A DNA stretch of 64,000 nt, taken from positions 806,001-870,000 of the forward strand of contig JALQBC010000007.1 of NCBI GenBank assembly GCA_023375675.1, in the 5' to 3' direction. The DNA comes from Cytospora piceicola. Taxonomy: Eukaryota > Ascomycota > Sordariomycetes > Diaporthales > Cytosporaceae. Positions 34,041 to 45,099 of this stretch are shown in pieces. The notes beneath the pieces were generated by a model. That model worked only from the letters and a program-made list of their open reading frames with translations, did no database searches and was not told the DNA's origin. Both the position numbers and the translations under genes were made by a program. Numbering within the stretch: the stretch's first letter is position 1; each line of letters opens with the position of its first letter.

Positions 34041-36119
34041 GTGAGAGCTGGAACCAGTTGGGATAGATCAGAAAGAAGTCAGTGGTCAACGACAGAATGA
34101 GTGATTGTTTGACCAGGTCAACTATGGAAAAAGGAAACTAGGAGATCCCAAGCACGCTATCATTGTTTGGGTGTTGATTAAGTCTGGACTTCAAGCCATG
34201 ATCGAAGAAATGATTCCATCTTTGTGGGGATCGTGAGCTTCACCAGTTGACACTTCGATCGCTATACTCGAGTCTATCTAACAGTCCACGAATCTCAACA
34301 GGGGTAAAAGAGGAAACGAAACTTTGTTGCATTTTCCGCAGAAGCAAAACCATGCTCACGGTCTGCCGAATGGATAATGAGTTACTAATACCACGTAGTC
34401 AAGACGTGTTCCCTAGGCACTCATATGGTCCTGTGTATCGCATATGAGATGTGGTACACGTCTAGCCTCCGCAGTTTGAGCAAGAAAATATTTCGACCAC
34501 ATTTAAGCGTTTGATATACTCTTTTGAGACATATGGAGCCAATGTATTTGCTTCAATATGTACAAGCTGTGGTATAATCGTTATAAATAGGCTCCGGTCC
34601 TTGTATCTGATTCAGATATTCCTGATTCAAAGACCTTTGATATCATCATCAAAGTTTATTTACACAGGCTCCCAAGGTTATTCAACATACAGGAAGTTTC
34701 GGAACCAGTCAACCTCAACTTCCCATAGCTGATCTGTTTGCTACTTATATTCACCATAGTGGGCCGAACAAATATGGTTACGGAGGACAGATTCGCGGCC
34801 GGGGGGCCTGCGCCCGTCACTCTACATATTAAGAGCTAGGAAACCATAGGAAAAAGCTTGATAAAAGTCTACTAAACCCGAATTCTGCAATGGATCTGGT
34901 GGCCGCCACCGTTGCGGTTGGACTGCCTGATGAGGCTGTTCATAACTGCAGGTCGATTACTGGAATATATATATATATATCTTGCAACCTCCTAACGACC
35001 TAGGCTTGATTCACCTTGCAACCTTGTTGGCCGAGCCTTGGCCCAACCGATGACTGACCCCAAACTGACATGAGTCTCTACGCTCCCAGGTGCCATTGTC
35101 GTTGAAGTTTGTTCACGTTCATGGTTATACTCTTGGTCATATGAGAATATCTGAACAAAACTAAGTCATGCGCTTGTTAAAGATGGTTGTTAATGTCTTT
35201 TCGTAGTCTCCGAGACCGCTATAGTTCATCCGCCGGAAAGCTAGCGGTGGGATTTAAGAGCAGCCAGTCATCTCGGCGCGTCAGTGACAAGATATGACCT
35301 CTGTCCTTGTACTTATACACAATCGATGCTGGTTCGATCTGGACGCTCATAGAGCTATCCACCAATCTGTGTGGATGCGATGCTAGGTGGTCATCATGGA
35401 AGCCTTGATGTCGTCGTGGCTCTGTTCAATTGCCAGTCTGTCAAGACAATATTTGTAGCCCACCTCACCTCGGATGGAGACGGTCAAAATCAGCGAACTG
35501 GTGACACTCAAGTATTCAACTTTTGACCTCCGACGCTATCGTTCGACGATTCTTTCCAGGTGGTCCATCTAACGGCCGATAAAACCCTTTGTGTTCTATT
35601 ACCTCCTTAGATACATAGTGAAGGGTACCTTTAGTTGGCTATGGCTGCTCAGTTTCAGGGCGACTCAGCCCATCAGTCGGAAGTATATACAATAATAGAA
35701 AGAGTCGAGGGCTAGCTCGTACTGCATGAAGTAACGGCATACTCAGGCCATCTATACCAACTTTACAACACCGCGAAGATCAGGATCTGGGTGCTTCTAG
35801 TCTACTTGGAAAGGGGGCACATGCACTGGGCGGGAGGCGGTTGGAATCCGAAGATGTTCAAGTGGAGGAGCGCCTTAAATGAAAAGTCTTCTTGAAGGGT
35901 CACATTATGATATTGTCTTAAGCGGGTTACTTTACTTACCTTAAACCCAGATGGACTGTTACCCGGATTTTCTCAGTTGGATCATGCCTCAAGTCATCAG
36001 TATGAGAGCGTACTGAATATTAGATTAGAGAACGCTACATTTTCAGAGGAGTGAGAGTCTACAGCGTCGTAACATGTAAGTCGGTCCCGGCCTGGGGCCG
36101 AAGCTGGTTCTGAGTAAGC
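34041..36119. other. 2.1 kb AT-leaning intergenic DNA
   Basis: No coding signal seen. It includes an (AT)n run near 34966-34980 and AT-rich stretches around 34480-34720. No terminal repeats or target-site duplications were found by eye. Confidence 0.5.
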
Positions 36120-36503
36120 CAAGGGGGCGAGAGGAGCGGATCGATATCTACAACTATTACAGCAAAACCTGCGACTAGTGAAGCTCGCCTTTGCACATCA
36201 TCCATAACAGCAGCAGAAGCAGTAGAAGCAGTAGAATCATCAAATGATATTGACCTTGGTGGCCTATATGAACAGGAGAGTTGCGAATATTCATCCGACT
36301 TCGATCCCAAAGCAGGCGCAGGAGAGGGCTATAAAGAGGGCGGCGAAGACGGAGAGGTGGCAGCCACCTCGCCACACTTTCTGCATAGAAACCCTCATCT
36401 TTTGACTTGGGCAATGGCGACTTTTCCGCTCGGAGTCGTCGCACGGTTCAGTGGGTTGCTGGTGTATGCGGTCTATCGCCGGGTTATGAAGAATCGGAAA
36501 TGA
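36120..36503 (+). other. Orphan open frame, possible exon or relic
   Basis: A 127-codon open frame ends at TGA 36501-36503, but it has no early ATG and a TGA lies shortly upstream. It passes from Ser/Glu/Ala-rich (AAEAVEAVESSNDIDLGGLY) to Gly/Glu-rich, then ends with a hydrophobic basic stretch (ATFPLGVVARFSGLLVYAVY). It could be a terminal exon of a spliced small gene or a remnant. No family recognised. Confidence 0.2.
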
Positions 36504-37153
36504 AATCTAGTGATGGACTTATGGGCGTGCGTTGGCAGCCCTAGAGTGGGATCCTGCAAGAAATGCGTGTTACTCCATTGGGAAAGGCTGAGTTTATCAC
36601 TCTTCACCATACTTAGGTACACACATGAGGACGCACATATTGGCACCTATAGCAGCGCCAAGGCCCCACGCAGATGCGGTACGAAAGGTTGCTTTTTATG
36701 TATGGAAGATGATATATACATAGATCAACGCGCGAGCCAGGACCTGAAGGCGAATTGGAAGAACACAGGATGTCAAACTATTTATGATTTTGAGTGGTTG
36801 TGTCTGTAGGTACCTACCAGATCCTGAAACCACAGCTCTCAGGGCACCAAAAACGATCGGATAATGTACACTGGCGTTATGTGATGATGAACGATGACCT
36901 CTCCGAAAAATGCAAACACCAGCCCACACATGCTGCTGCTACTTCGTTTAGAATGACTTTGAATGCCACTACACGTACAGTCTCACTCTTCTTCACCTTG
37001 GTTCGCCCGGTATGTCCACCTTCTCCACCTCACCGTCCGTCCCCCTGCCAACATTATCCATAATCACTGCCAATGCGTTATCTAAAAAAGCAGCAGCCCT
37101 AGATCCAATGGCTCCTGACCGGGCTTCCTCCCCGCCGGGGACTCGATTGATAG
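36504..37153. other. Intergenic DNA upstream of orphan exon
   Basis: No recognised gene. A GTATGT donor-like site near 37012 and a CTGAC branch-like site at about 37118 precede the acceptor TTGATAG at 37153, so an intron could end here. Confidence 0.35.
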
Positions 37154-37324
37154 CTCCCGCTCGAAATCCCCGTCGACCGCCTCGAAGGCCTAGCCGACGA
37201 AACGCACGAGTACTTCCCAGGGGAACCCGGCCTGCTACTCCTGCTGGGGGAGCACGACCCGCTGTTCCCCGGGCACCATCTTCCGGTGCACTTCATGGGC
37301 ATGGACGCGGAGCCGATCTCCTAG
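37154..37324 (+). CDS. Probable terminal exon of an unidentified gene (partial)
   Basis: An open frame of 56 codons plus stop has very high GC3 (about 49 of 58 third positions are G or C), like real genes here. It reads LPLEIPVDRLEGLADETHEY, then a Leu-rich segment and GHHLPVHFMGMDAEPIS before TAG at 37322-37324. It begins directly after an AG acceptor with a CTGAC branch-like site 30-40 bases upstream. The upstream exon could not be established, and the region to the left looks degenerate, so this may be a gene remnant. Its stop codon overlaps the BBC1 stop on the other strand by two bases. The GC3 argument is weakened if the conserved antisense of some neighbouring gene explains it, but no minus-strand gene is known at this position. 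Confidence 0.35.
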   Translation, partial: LPLEIPVDRLEGLADETHEYFPGEPGLLLLLGEHDPLFPGHHLPVHFMGMDAEPIS

Positions 37325-40300
37325 TTCTGGCCCTCCCAGCCGACCCAGCTCCGCGGCATGACCCGCCAGATCTTGACCTCGCCGCTCCGCAGGTCGTCCA
37401 GCTTGAAGCTCTCCTGCTTTACCTTCTTGCTCTCGCGGCCCTGCTCCCACGCGCGGACCTTCTTCTTGGTCCCGTCCCACTCCGCCACGACGCCCACGTG
37501 GTCCGGCTTGCCCACCTCCATGCTGTACTTGGTGTGCACCGGGCCATGCTTGCCCTGGAACTTGGCATTGCGGACGCTGATGATGTCGCCCGGGCGGATC
37601 TGGTCCGTCTGTGTCGTGCTGGCATTGGCCAGGTTGGAGTACACCAGTGCGCCGTAGGCGCGGGTGCCGACAGGGCGCAGGGCATCCTTAAACGGCTTCA
37701 GAAGCTCGAAGACGAGTCCCTGGGGCGTGCCATCCCCGACCACTGTGTCTTTCTTCGCTGTGACGGCCTCTGAAATAGGCCGGCCGAAACGCTCGTATGA
37801 TTCCTCCAACTGATCCTGGCGCAGACTGCGAGGAGGACTCTCATGGCGCTGTTCCAAGTGGACGTCATTGGCGTCCTGAGGATCAAAACGGACTGTGATA
37901 ACAGTCTGCGAGTAGTCCTGGAACAAAATGTACAGGTCCCGGGTCACAGTCGTTTTCACGCCGCGCTGGGTAGACTGGGACTCGTCTGATTCAAAGAAGA
38001 TGTCCTTGCGGCCCTGGAGCTGCGGCGGCAGACCCTTGGGCTGCAGCCACCATCCTGACTGAGGAGCCAGATCAATGTCATTAGCAACAAAGCCGGACTC
38101 CAAAGACATAGAGGGCCTATTGAGCATGTCCACTGATCGCCTGTTGTTGCGGATGTCCAGTGAGCCACGGGATGCAGGCTGGGATGCCCGACCAGTAGAA
38201 GGGGCTGGAGGACTCCTGATTTCAGAGGGCGCCTCGTACACAGGAGTCTCCGGGGCGTAGGCTCCCTCTGCCGGAGGAGCCGGGGGCGGAGGCTGGGAGA
38301 ATCTTGGCGGGGCAGGAGCCCTGGGAGATATCGCGGTGTAGTTGTATGGATCATAGTCGCCTTGCGCGGTATCCAATGCCAATGGCGGCGGCGGAGGAGC
38401 TGCCCGAGGCGCATCAACAGACTTTCGAGTGTCTGGCCGAGTCTCAGGAGGAGGCTGGCTTGGCACAGGAGGTGGAGGAGGCACAGCCCTTGGGGCTGCT
38501 GCGGATGGGATGGGAGGAGGCAATGTGGGGGGTGCATCCCTTGGGGATGCAACCGAAAATGTGTCCTCAAAGCTGGACTCGCGCCCATGGGCCTTCAATG
38601 CGTCTTTGTGCGGCACTGAAGACGCAATGTCTGTATCGTAGTCTCCTTCATACTCCGTGACTTCCCCATCATTATCATCCTCCGGTATGGCAGTTGGCCT
38701 GTTAGGCGTCACGGGACGGTCAGAGGATAGAGAGGTCCGAGGCAGGCCACCAGGTGGTGGTGGAGGCGGGGCCCGGTCTTGAGATGGCGGTGCTGGAGCT
38801 GTGCCTGGGACAGGCGGTGGAGGCCTGCTGGCTCTCCTGCTTGGTGCAGATGCCGGCGTCGCACTGTTATCATGGAATTTGGGCGACGTGGGCATCCGCG
38901 GGGAAGTAGGCACGGGGGGAGCGGGAGCAGACATAGGAGGCAAGGGCGGCGGGGCCCGAGTCGCTGGAGGCTCTTCGCCCCGAGGCGTCTCTAAGGGCTG
39001 GAATGCGCCAGGTCCTGACAGCTCATCATCCGACTCAGAACCTTCGGACCTGGGTGCATTGGCTGCAGGAGCAGGCGGTGGAGGGGGTCGTGCTACACAT
39101 CATCAGCAAAGCTCACCACATATTAAGGGGGTTACACATACACCCAGCGGGCACAGGAGGTGGTGCTGGACGTCCACCAGGTACTGGTGGGGGGGCACCA
39201 GGAGCGCCGGCGGGGACTACTCGCACGTTAGTATTGTGTTCGAAAGCCAAAGGGGCCAGTATCAGCCTTACCAGCTGGAGGGCTGCGGGTAATCTGTTCA
39301 TCCTCCGATTCCTCCGCCGCGGCTGGAGGCTCATCCGCAGCAACAGACTTCTCTTCAGGTTTGCGGGGCATACCCATCCCTGGCAAAGCCATCATCATTG
39401 GTACCGGCGGTGCGTTGATCGGTGAAGCCAGTGGCTGGGATTCCTCGCTGTTGCGCTTCTCCGATGTAGATGCCTTCTTCTTGGGCGGCAACGATGGAGC
39501 AGCACCAGGCATCGGCATGCCAAACATGCCAGGCATACCCATTCCGCCACCCAATCTGGCCATTCTCGCACGAAGCTCTTCCTTTCGACGGAACTCCTTC
39601 GCCTCTTCGTCCTCCTCCTCTTCCTCTTCTTCCTCAATGTCCGCAACTTGTTCGTTGTCATCCGTATCAGCTGGTGGCACTCCTGCCGTCGATGGCTGCG
39701 AAGGATGGCGGGGCTTCTCGTCGCTGTCTTCCCGCTCGGTAATTTCCTCCTGGTAATCTGTCGTCTCCCCAGCACCAGACATATCCGCCTCGTTTCCATC
39801 CCTAGGCTCTGAAGTGATGCTATGCTTCCGACGAGGCTGCACCGGGACCCTCGGGGGGTGCGACTCGTCCACGGACCGCCTACTTCCCGTTTCAACGCTG
39901 TCCTTGCGTTCAGGGACTGGTGGCTGTGCAGCTGCTTCCTCATCGGCGCTCTCAGCCGGAGCATCATGGCTCGGCATTCGTGGCTTAGTAACGGGACGTT
40001 TCGGTTTCTCCCTCTTGGCCGCGGCCTCTGCATGTCTCTGCGCCTGCTCTTGCTGCTGTCTTTGAAGCAGAGCCATTCGCTCCTTCAAACTCATGGGCTT
40101 AGGCTCATCTTCGTCCACGGTTTCCTTCGATTCAGATGGGAGCAATCCTGCCTTCTGAGCATTCTCTACATTTTCAGCTTCCCTCTCTTTGATCTCGGGG
40201 TCTTCCTCTCGGCGGTAGACAGGAGCGACGGGGGCACTGCGCTGAACGGGAACGTAAGTGTTGCCCTTTGGAGGTGGGGCCACGAAAGGCTTCTTGATAA

Positions 40301-40943
40301 AGTTGGAAGTGTTCGACGAGCCTCCAAGTCCACCAGGCTTGAACGGAGCAATTGGCGGCGCCGCAGACTTGTTGAAGGCAGCAATACGATCTTTGAAGGA
40401 GTTACTGGTCGGCTTTGGCGCGGCGGGAGGCGGTCCGCTCTTAACGGGCGCAGCCCTCGGAGGAGACGTTGCGACTGGGTCCGCAGGGACCTGACGCGGA
40501 GAGAGGGGAAGCTCCGGTTCGGCTGGTTTTGGTACAGATGGAGGAGCTGCGGCAATGGGAGACCTGGGCTCGGCCGGCAGAGGCGGAGGAGAGGCGTAGA
40601 TCTGCTCAGGAGGTTCAGTCACTGGCTCCGGCAACACTTGCTTGGGGGACACGGGCGCCTCAGCAGGTTCCTCGTGAGCAGGGGCTGGCTCTTGTTGAGC
40701 TGGCTCATGCTCCTTCTTTGTTCTTGTCCGAATGGGCCGAGGCGGAGCAATGGGCTCGTACTTCTCGACGAAGTTCCTGGGGAAGAGTCCCTCATGTTTC
40801 ACACCGGATTCGTCAACGTATTCGCCGCTGTACCAGTCGGCATCCTCCTCCTCCGTAATTGTTATGATCTGGTCAATACCGAAGTTGAGATCATCCTCGT
40901 GCGGTGAGGAGTAGTCGTAGATAGCCTTGACCTTGAACGACAT
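37321..40943 (-). CDS. BBC1: SH3-domain actin-patch protein, BBC1/MTI1 family
   Basis: In yeast Bbc1/Mti1 binds type I myosins and Las17 and tunes Arp2/3 actin assembly at endocytic patches. Three exons: 40943-39272, 39216-39142 and 39092-37321, giving 1172 residues, close to yeast Bbc1 (about 1157). Introns are 55 and 49 bp with donors GTAAGG and GTATGT and acceptors GAGTAG and GTGTAG. An N-terminal SH3 domain covers residues 3-68 (ALYDY-like AIYDYSSPHEDDLNF, WYSGEY, GLFPRNFVEKY). A long Pro/Glu-rich disordered region with many PPxP motifs and coiled-coil stretches (SLKERMALLQRQQQEQAQ) follows. The C-terminal 240 residues (SGWWLQPKGLPPQ, KTTVTRDLYILFQDYSQTVI, RPGDIISVRNAKFQGKHG, DHVGVVAEWDG) form the BBC1/AIM3 cysteine-proteinase-fold domain. 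The 75-nt middle exon is phase-symmetric. Confidence 0.95.
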
Positions 40944-42307
40944 GGTGAAGCGGCCAAGGCCAAGGTGAAGTCGTCGCGGACAGGTTGAAGGGTGAGGCAG
41001 GCCTGACGTAGGACGATGCGGGGAGCAGTGCGGTAGGGGAAGAACTGCCTCGTTAAGGTTGTTGTCGTGGCGTGAGGTGTGCACAAGATGGAAGAAATCT
41101 ACAGTGATGGGCTCTAGGTGTATAGCTCGAGGAGAAGAGGGGCTGGATATTCGTAGAAAGGTGGTAAGCTTGGGCCGTTAGGAAGGGACTCGGCGTCTGG
41201 GGGTCTAAGGAGTCAGGACCCGTTCAGGAGGCGGCGCTGCGGTCACGGTTGGAGTTGGAGTTGGCGTTAAAGACGGTCCGTAATCCGTGTATAGCTAGCT
41301 GGTCAGGTAGACGACGTCAGCGCTTGAACTTTAATCAGGAGCTGCCGACCAGCGGTACCATGAGACTGTTTCTCCCGACCGTCCGGAAAATAGAGGAAGT
41401 ACCTACCTAACTGCCACGAATACCCCGCCAGGCACAAGACAGAGACGACCTAAGTACCTAGGTAGAGCTAGGTGACGTCTTGGTGGGCAACCTTGTGGTT
41501 GTTCTTGAGCGAAAACGAGCAATCAAATATGATTATCGTCGGGGCGCATCGACAGGATCCGCAAAATATAACAGAAGGCCACGCAAGTTAGGGAAAAGGG
41601 GGAAGCCTAACCTGTCTGTCAGGCTGATGAATGGAAAGTGGTGACTGTAAACGGAGAGGCAATTCCAGTTGTCGATCCAGCTGTGGTTTCCTCGGCTCAG
41701 TCACGATTTGTTTCGTTTTCTAGGCAGCCTTTCTTCGTCCTCTGAATGGGCGTGCACCTGACAGAGGAACAGGATTTAGATTTAGATAAACACACAAGAC
41801 TCTCTGTCGTCTATGCGGTAAGATGGCGTCAAGAGCTGTGCGTAATGTGGTGGGGAGACAGTCTACACGGTACCGCTGCGTACTGCGGTACTAAAGTATA
41901 ATAATGTTGAGTGGGCCGGGTGCGGTTGGCTGTAATTGCGACCCAAACGTCCGTCAAACGTCAAACGGCCCAAATATACCTAGGTAAGTCAGGTACAGTG
42001 TGTGGTTTAATACTGAAGAGCATACAGTTAGACAGTCATGACTGCCCAGCAGCATTCACCTCAACAGGCACTGTGCCCTCAAGCTGCTGGCCCATGCTCG
42101 TTAAGCCCGGCCCTGCCGCTGAAAATAGGAAATCAGCTTACCTAGCAAGAGAAGCCCCACCATCATCACCACCTTCAAGCAGACCGCGCCTCGCATCAAG
42201 CTGCATCTGCCCCAAGCTCGCGACATACGTGGTTCAACGCGCGAGGAACGCCGGAAAGCTACAAACAATTGAAATCAAGCCTCAAAAACTCGAGCCCCCA
42301 CAACAGT
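40944..42307. promoter_or_regulatory. Divergent promoter region, BBC1 and RTR1
   Basis: A 1.36 kb gap between divergent starts. It contains TACCTAGGTA-type motifs at 41455-41464 and 41977-41986 and AT-rich patches near 41520-41580. No coding frame seen. Both promoters are expected here. Confidence 0.5.
41977..41986. repeat. TACCTAGGTA palindrome
   Basis: Exact copy of the intergenic palindrome family, about 320 bases upstream of the RTR1-type gene. Confidence 0.7.
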
Positions 42308-43204
42308 ATGGCTTCAGAAGTCGATAAGCCCATCAAGGGCATCCTCAAAAAGTCGGCGTCCTCGTCCACGTCCTCCCCCCTCGCCCCAGATCTAGCCCCA
42401 GCAACGGTACCACCCAGGCAGGACCCCAGAAAGATCGCCATCCAACACGCCCTCATTCTCCAGGACCGCAAGGACACCGAGGCCCAGATCCTGGACAACA
42501 TCACGGAGCTCCTCGACCTACCACACCAGCCCAACCCGCCTTCCAGCCCAGACCCCTCAGACGTGTCCATCTTCGCCTCCCTCATCCGAATTTTCCAGCC
42601 CTCGGATTACGACGACCTCATAGTCGAGCGCAACCTGGACGAGAACAAGTGCGGTTACGCACTATGCCCCAACAAGCGGCGGAAGTACAAGGGCGCGGGC
42701 ACGTACAAGATGATCAACAAGGGCAAGAAGGATTTTGACATTGTCGAGACCAAGGAGCTCGAGAAGTGGTGCAGCCAGGAATGCACCAAACGGGCCCTGT
42801 GGATCAAGGTGCAGCTCAACGAAACGGCTGCGTGGGAGAGGGTCGGGCTGCCCGATCTTGTTATCGAGTTGTATCCCGAGAAGGACAAGGAGTCTCAGTC
42901 AGGAGCTGCGACAGACAAGAGCAGCAGCAGCAACGGCGACAAAGACGGCAAGACTGAGCCCGAAAGACTGGCAGCTCAAATGGCTCGGCTACAGATGACT
43001 CAGGACCGTAAGGCTGCCCAGGACAATGCTGCTTTGGCCTTGGAAAGAGGTGAGGACGCTAAAGCTGCGGCCGCCGGCGGCAAGGTAGACGTTGTCATCC
43101 GCGAGAAGAAGGTGATGACTGAAGCAGAGGCTCCGTCACAAAGTGATGCTTCAAAGGGTGACTCCATTGAGGGTTACAGGGCCAAGTTCAGCCCCGAAGG
43201 CTAG
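42308..43204 (+). CDS. RTR1: RNA polymerase II CTD phosphatase, RPAP2/RTR1 family
   Basis: Rtr1/RPAP2 proteins bind RNA polymerase II and remove Ser5 phosphate from the Rpb1 CTD during early elongation; they also help import the polymerase. Single exon, 298 residues from ATG 42308 (MASEVDKPIKGILKK), the first ATG in frame. The RTR1 zinc domain shows CGYALC at about residues 118-123 and WCSQECTKRALWIKVQL at about 156-172, giving the expected C-x4-C and C-x3-C pairs, with FQPSDYDDLIVERNLDENKC just before. The C-terminal part is charged and low complexity, with SIEGYRAKF at the end. Length and motif order fit fungal homologues. It converges with the eS17 gene. Confidence 0.93.
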   Translation: MASEVDKPIKGILKKSASSSTSSPLAPDLAPATVPPRQDPRKIAIQHALILQDRKDTEAQILDNITELLDLPHQPNPPSSPDPSDVSIFASLIRIFQPSDYDDLIVERNLDENKCGYALCPNKRRKYKGAGTYKMINKGKKDFDIVETKELEKWCSQECTKRALWIKVQLNETAAWERVGLPDLVIELYPEKDKESQSGAATDKSSSSNGDKDGKTEPERLAAQMARLQMTQDRKAAQDNAALALERGEDAKAAAAGGKVDVVIREKKVMTEAEAPSQSDASKGDSIEGYRAKFSPEG

Positions 43205-43708
43205 GTTGCTTATTCTACGAGCATGTAGGATCCATAGTCTCTGAAAAGAACCTTGGGAGTTAAGGATGAGTTTTACGATACCCAAATAGAGCAAAATTAC
43301 GCGAGAACGGAACACACATGTCACGTGTGGCGACTCTCTCAAGATAGTCATATGTCAGTCATCTGATCGACAACTGGAGAGTGGGTTGGTGAGAGAATCA
43401 CACAACCCTGGACCGAAGTCCACACCAGAACAATGGAAGAAATTGGCCATCAAGCCTCTTCTCCGGAATTACCCAAGAGAAGGGCGACACCTTTGTAGGA
43501 GCATCAGATCTGTATTGGATCTAGTTGGGAGCTCACTACCTTCCATGTCGGTAGAAGACGAAGACACATCCGTGCCAATGACGCCGTGGACGCCACCACG
43601 CGCCCGAAACCCAAGCCTGATATAAATCCATGTAGAATCGTGACGTCCGTATCACCTGTCAGTTTTCCCATATCCTCGTCATTGCAACTCCGATTTTGTT
43701 GGGGGTAT
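43205..43708. other. Intergenic, convergent 3' regions
   Basis: About 500 bases between RTR1 and eS17 stop codons. No recognised gene; expected to hold both 3' UTRs. Confidence 0.5.
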
Positions 43709-44295
43709 TTAGTCGCGGCGGGGAGGGCGGTCGCCGAAACGGCCACGGCGCTCCTGGGGCTGAACCTGGGTAATGACGTTGACGTTGACGGGGACGTTGT
43801 CGAACTGTTCAAGGAGAAGTACTGTCAGCATTCGCTTTCTTGCGGACACAAGATATCAATGGGAAATAGCAGTAAAGACTTACGCCAAGGTGCTTGAGCA
43901 GGTCCTTGGTCTCGGCATCGACCTCGAGCTGGCCGTTGTCGGTGTTCTGGGTGAAGTCCAGAGCGGAGACCTCAGGGACGTACTGGTCCTTGCGCTCACG
44001 CTCCTCCTCCTGAAGCTTGAAGGAGATACCGCGGACGGGGCCCTGCTGGATACGCTTCATCAAGTGGGTGGTGTAACCGGCAATCTGATTTGTTTCCGTC
44101 AGCCACACAATTCCTCGCTTTCGCCTTCCCGTCAAAGTCGATATTTACCTTGTTGCGGAGACGCTTGGAGGCAATGATGGCAATCTCATCGCAGATCCTC
44201 TTGTTGGTCTCGAAGTCCAGGGTGAGCTTGGGGTAGTACCGCTCAATGATGACCTTGGCGGACTTCTTGACAGTCTTGGTACGAACGCGACCCAT
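43709..44295 (-). CDS. RPS17: 40S ribosomal protein eS17
   Basis: Structural protein of the 40S ribosomal subunit head. Three exons: 44295-44149, 44084-43884 and 43804-43709, giving 147 residues (family about 136-146). Introns are 64 and 79 bp, with donors GTAAAT and GTAAGT and acceptors ATCAG and AACAG; both are phase 0. The N-terminus [20 protein letters not shown], then [38 protein letters not shown] and LLKHLG are the conserved eS17 core. The last exon encodes the variable tail [20 protein letters not shown] and a basic end. Upstream on the minus strand the leader has pyrimidine-rich stretches typical of fungal ribosomal protein genes. Confidence 0.97.
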
Positions 44296-45099
44296 TTTGA
44301 CGGTGTTTTGACAGGCTGGTGATTGTCGTCGGAAAGGAACGGGGTTGGTGGGCGGTGGGCGAAGATGGCGTTGACAAGATCTCAGTTTAACAAGGAGAAA
44401 AGAGCGACGAAAATGAAAAGTTTCGACCATCGGGCGAGTGCCGCGCTAGTGACTTTGGTGGCCCGTGCTCAACCCTCATTCCTCCTGCCGGCTGCTAGCT
44501 TTTCCCGACAGCTGGCAGCAGCTGCTGTCAGCTGGGTCATGTACCATGAACTACCTAGGTACCTAGGTAGGTATGTTCAAGATCAATTAAGCAATGGGCA
44601 GCAACACCGGCCTAAAGAGGATATTTCCAGTTCCAAGTAAGACCAACTCTATTGCGGCCCATGGACCAGTGAAGCGCCCAGGGAATTTAGTTGATCATCG
44701 CCGCCATGTCTGCTGAATATTGCATCAATCGCTGTATACGACACTCATGCCTAACCCCCTTGGCACCACCTCGAATTATCGCCGTTCATCAACCTTACCC
44801 ACGTAGTATTGGTGGATTGGGCTGTTACTGGTGTTTGCTGGGCCTGGCTGCCTCTGGGGGTTTAGGAGAGACTCAAGATAACTTTTGAACATAGCAGTAC
44901 ACTTGAGACGGCATGTTTGGTCTGTTCTGGCTAACGACCTTTTGAGATTATGCCTTGCGTCTAGTTTACACTTGAGATACCAGGAAGTCACCATCACTAC
45001 AAGGGTATTTGGCAATACTCCCGAACACCACAAAAGCCTCTCCGTGACAAATCCATTTTGTTATCGCTTATTGTGGACCATCTTAGGAGTGAGACTGCC
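44296..45099. promoter_or_regulatory. eS17 promoter and MRP51 3' flank
   Basis: About 800 bases between two minus-strand genes. It contains a strong double TACCTAGGTA palindrome at 44551-44575, about 255 bases upstream of the eS17 start. No coding frame seen. Confidence 0.5.
44551..44575. repeat. Double TACCTAGGTA palindrome
   Basis: CTACCTAGGTACCTAGGTAGGTA reads as two overlapping palindromes. Confidence 0.75.

Noticed and set aside
37012..37773. 253-codon plus-strand frame over the BBC1 3' end
   Set aside because: Antisense of the conserved BBC1 C-terminal domain and of low-complexity Pro/Arg composition; only the separate frame ending at 37324 looked coding.
39822..40907. 361-codon plus-strand frame within BBC1
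   Set aside because: Antisense to the Pro/Glu-rich part of BBC1; Trp/Arg-rich artefact.
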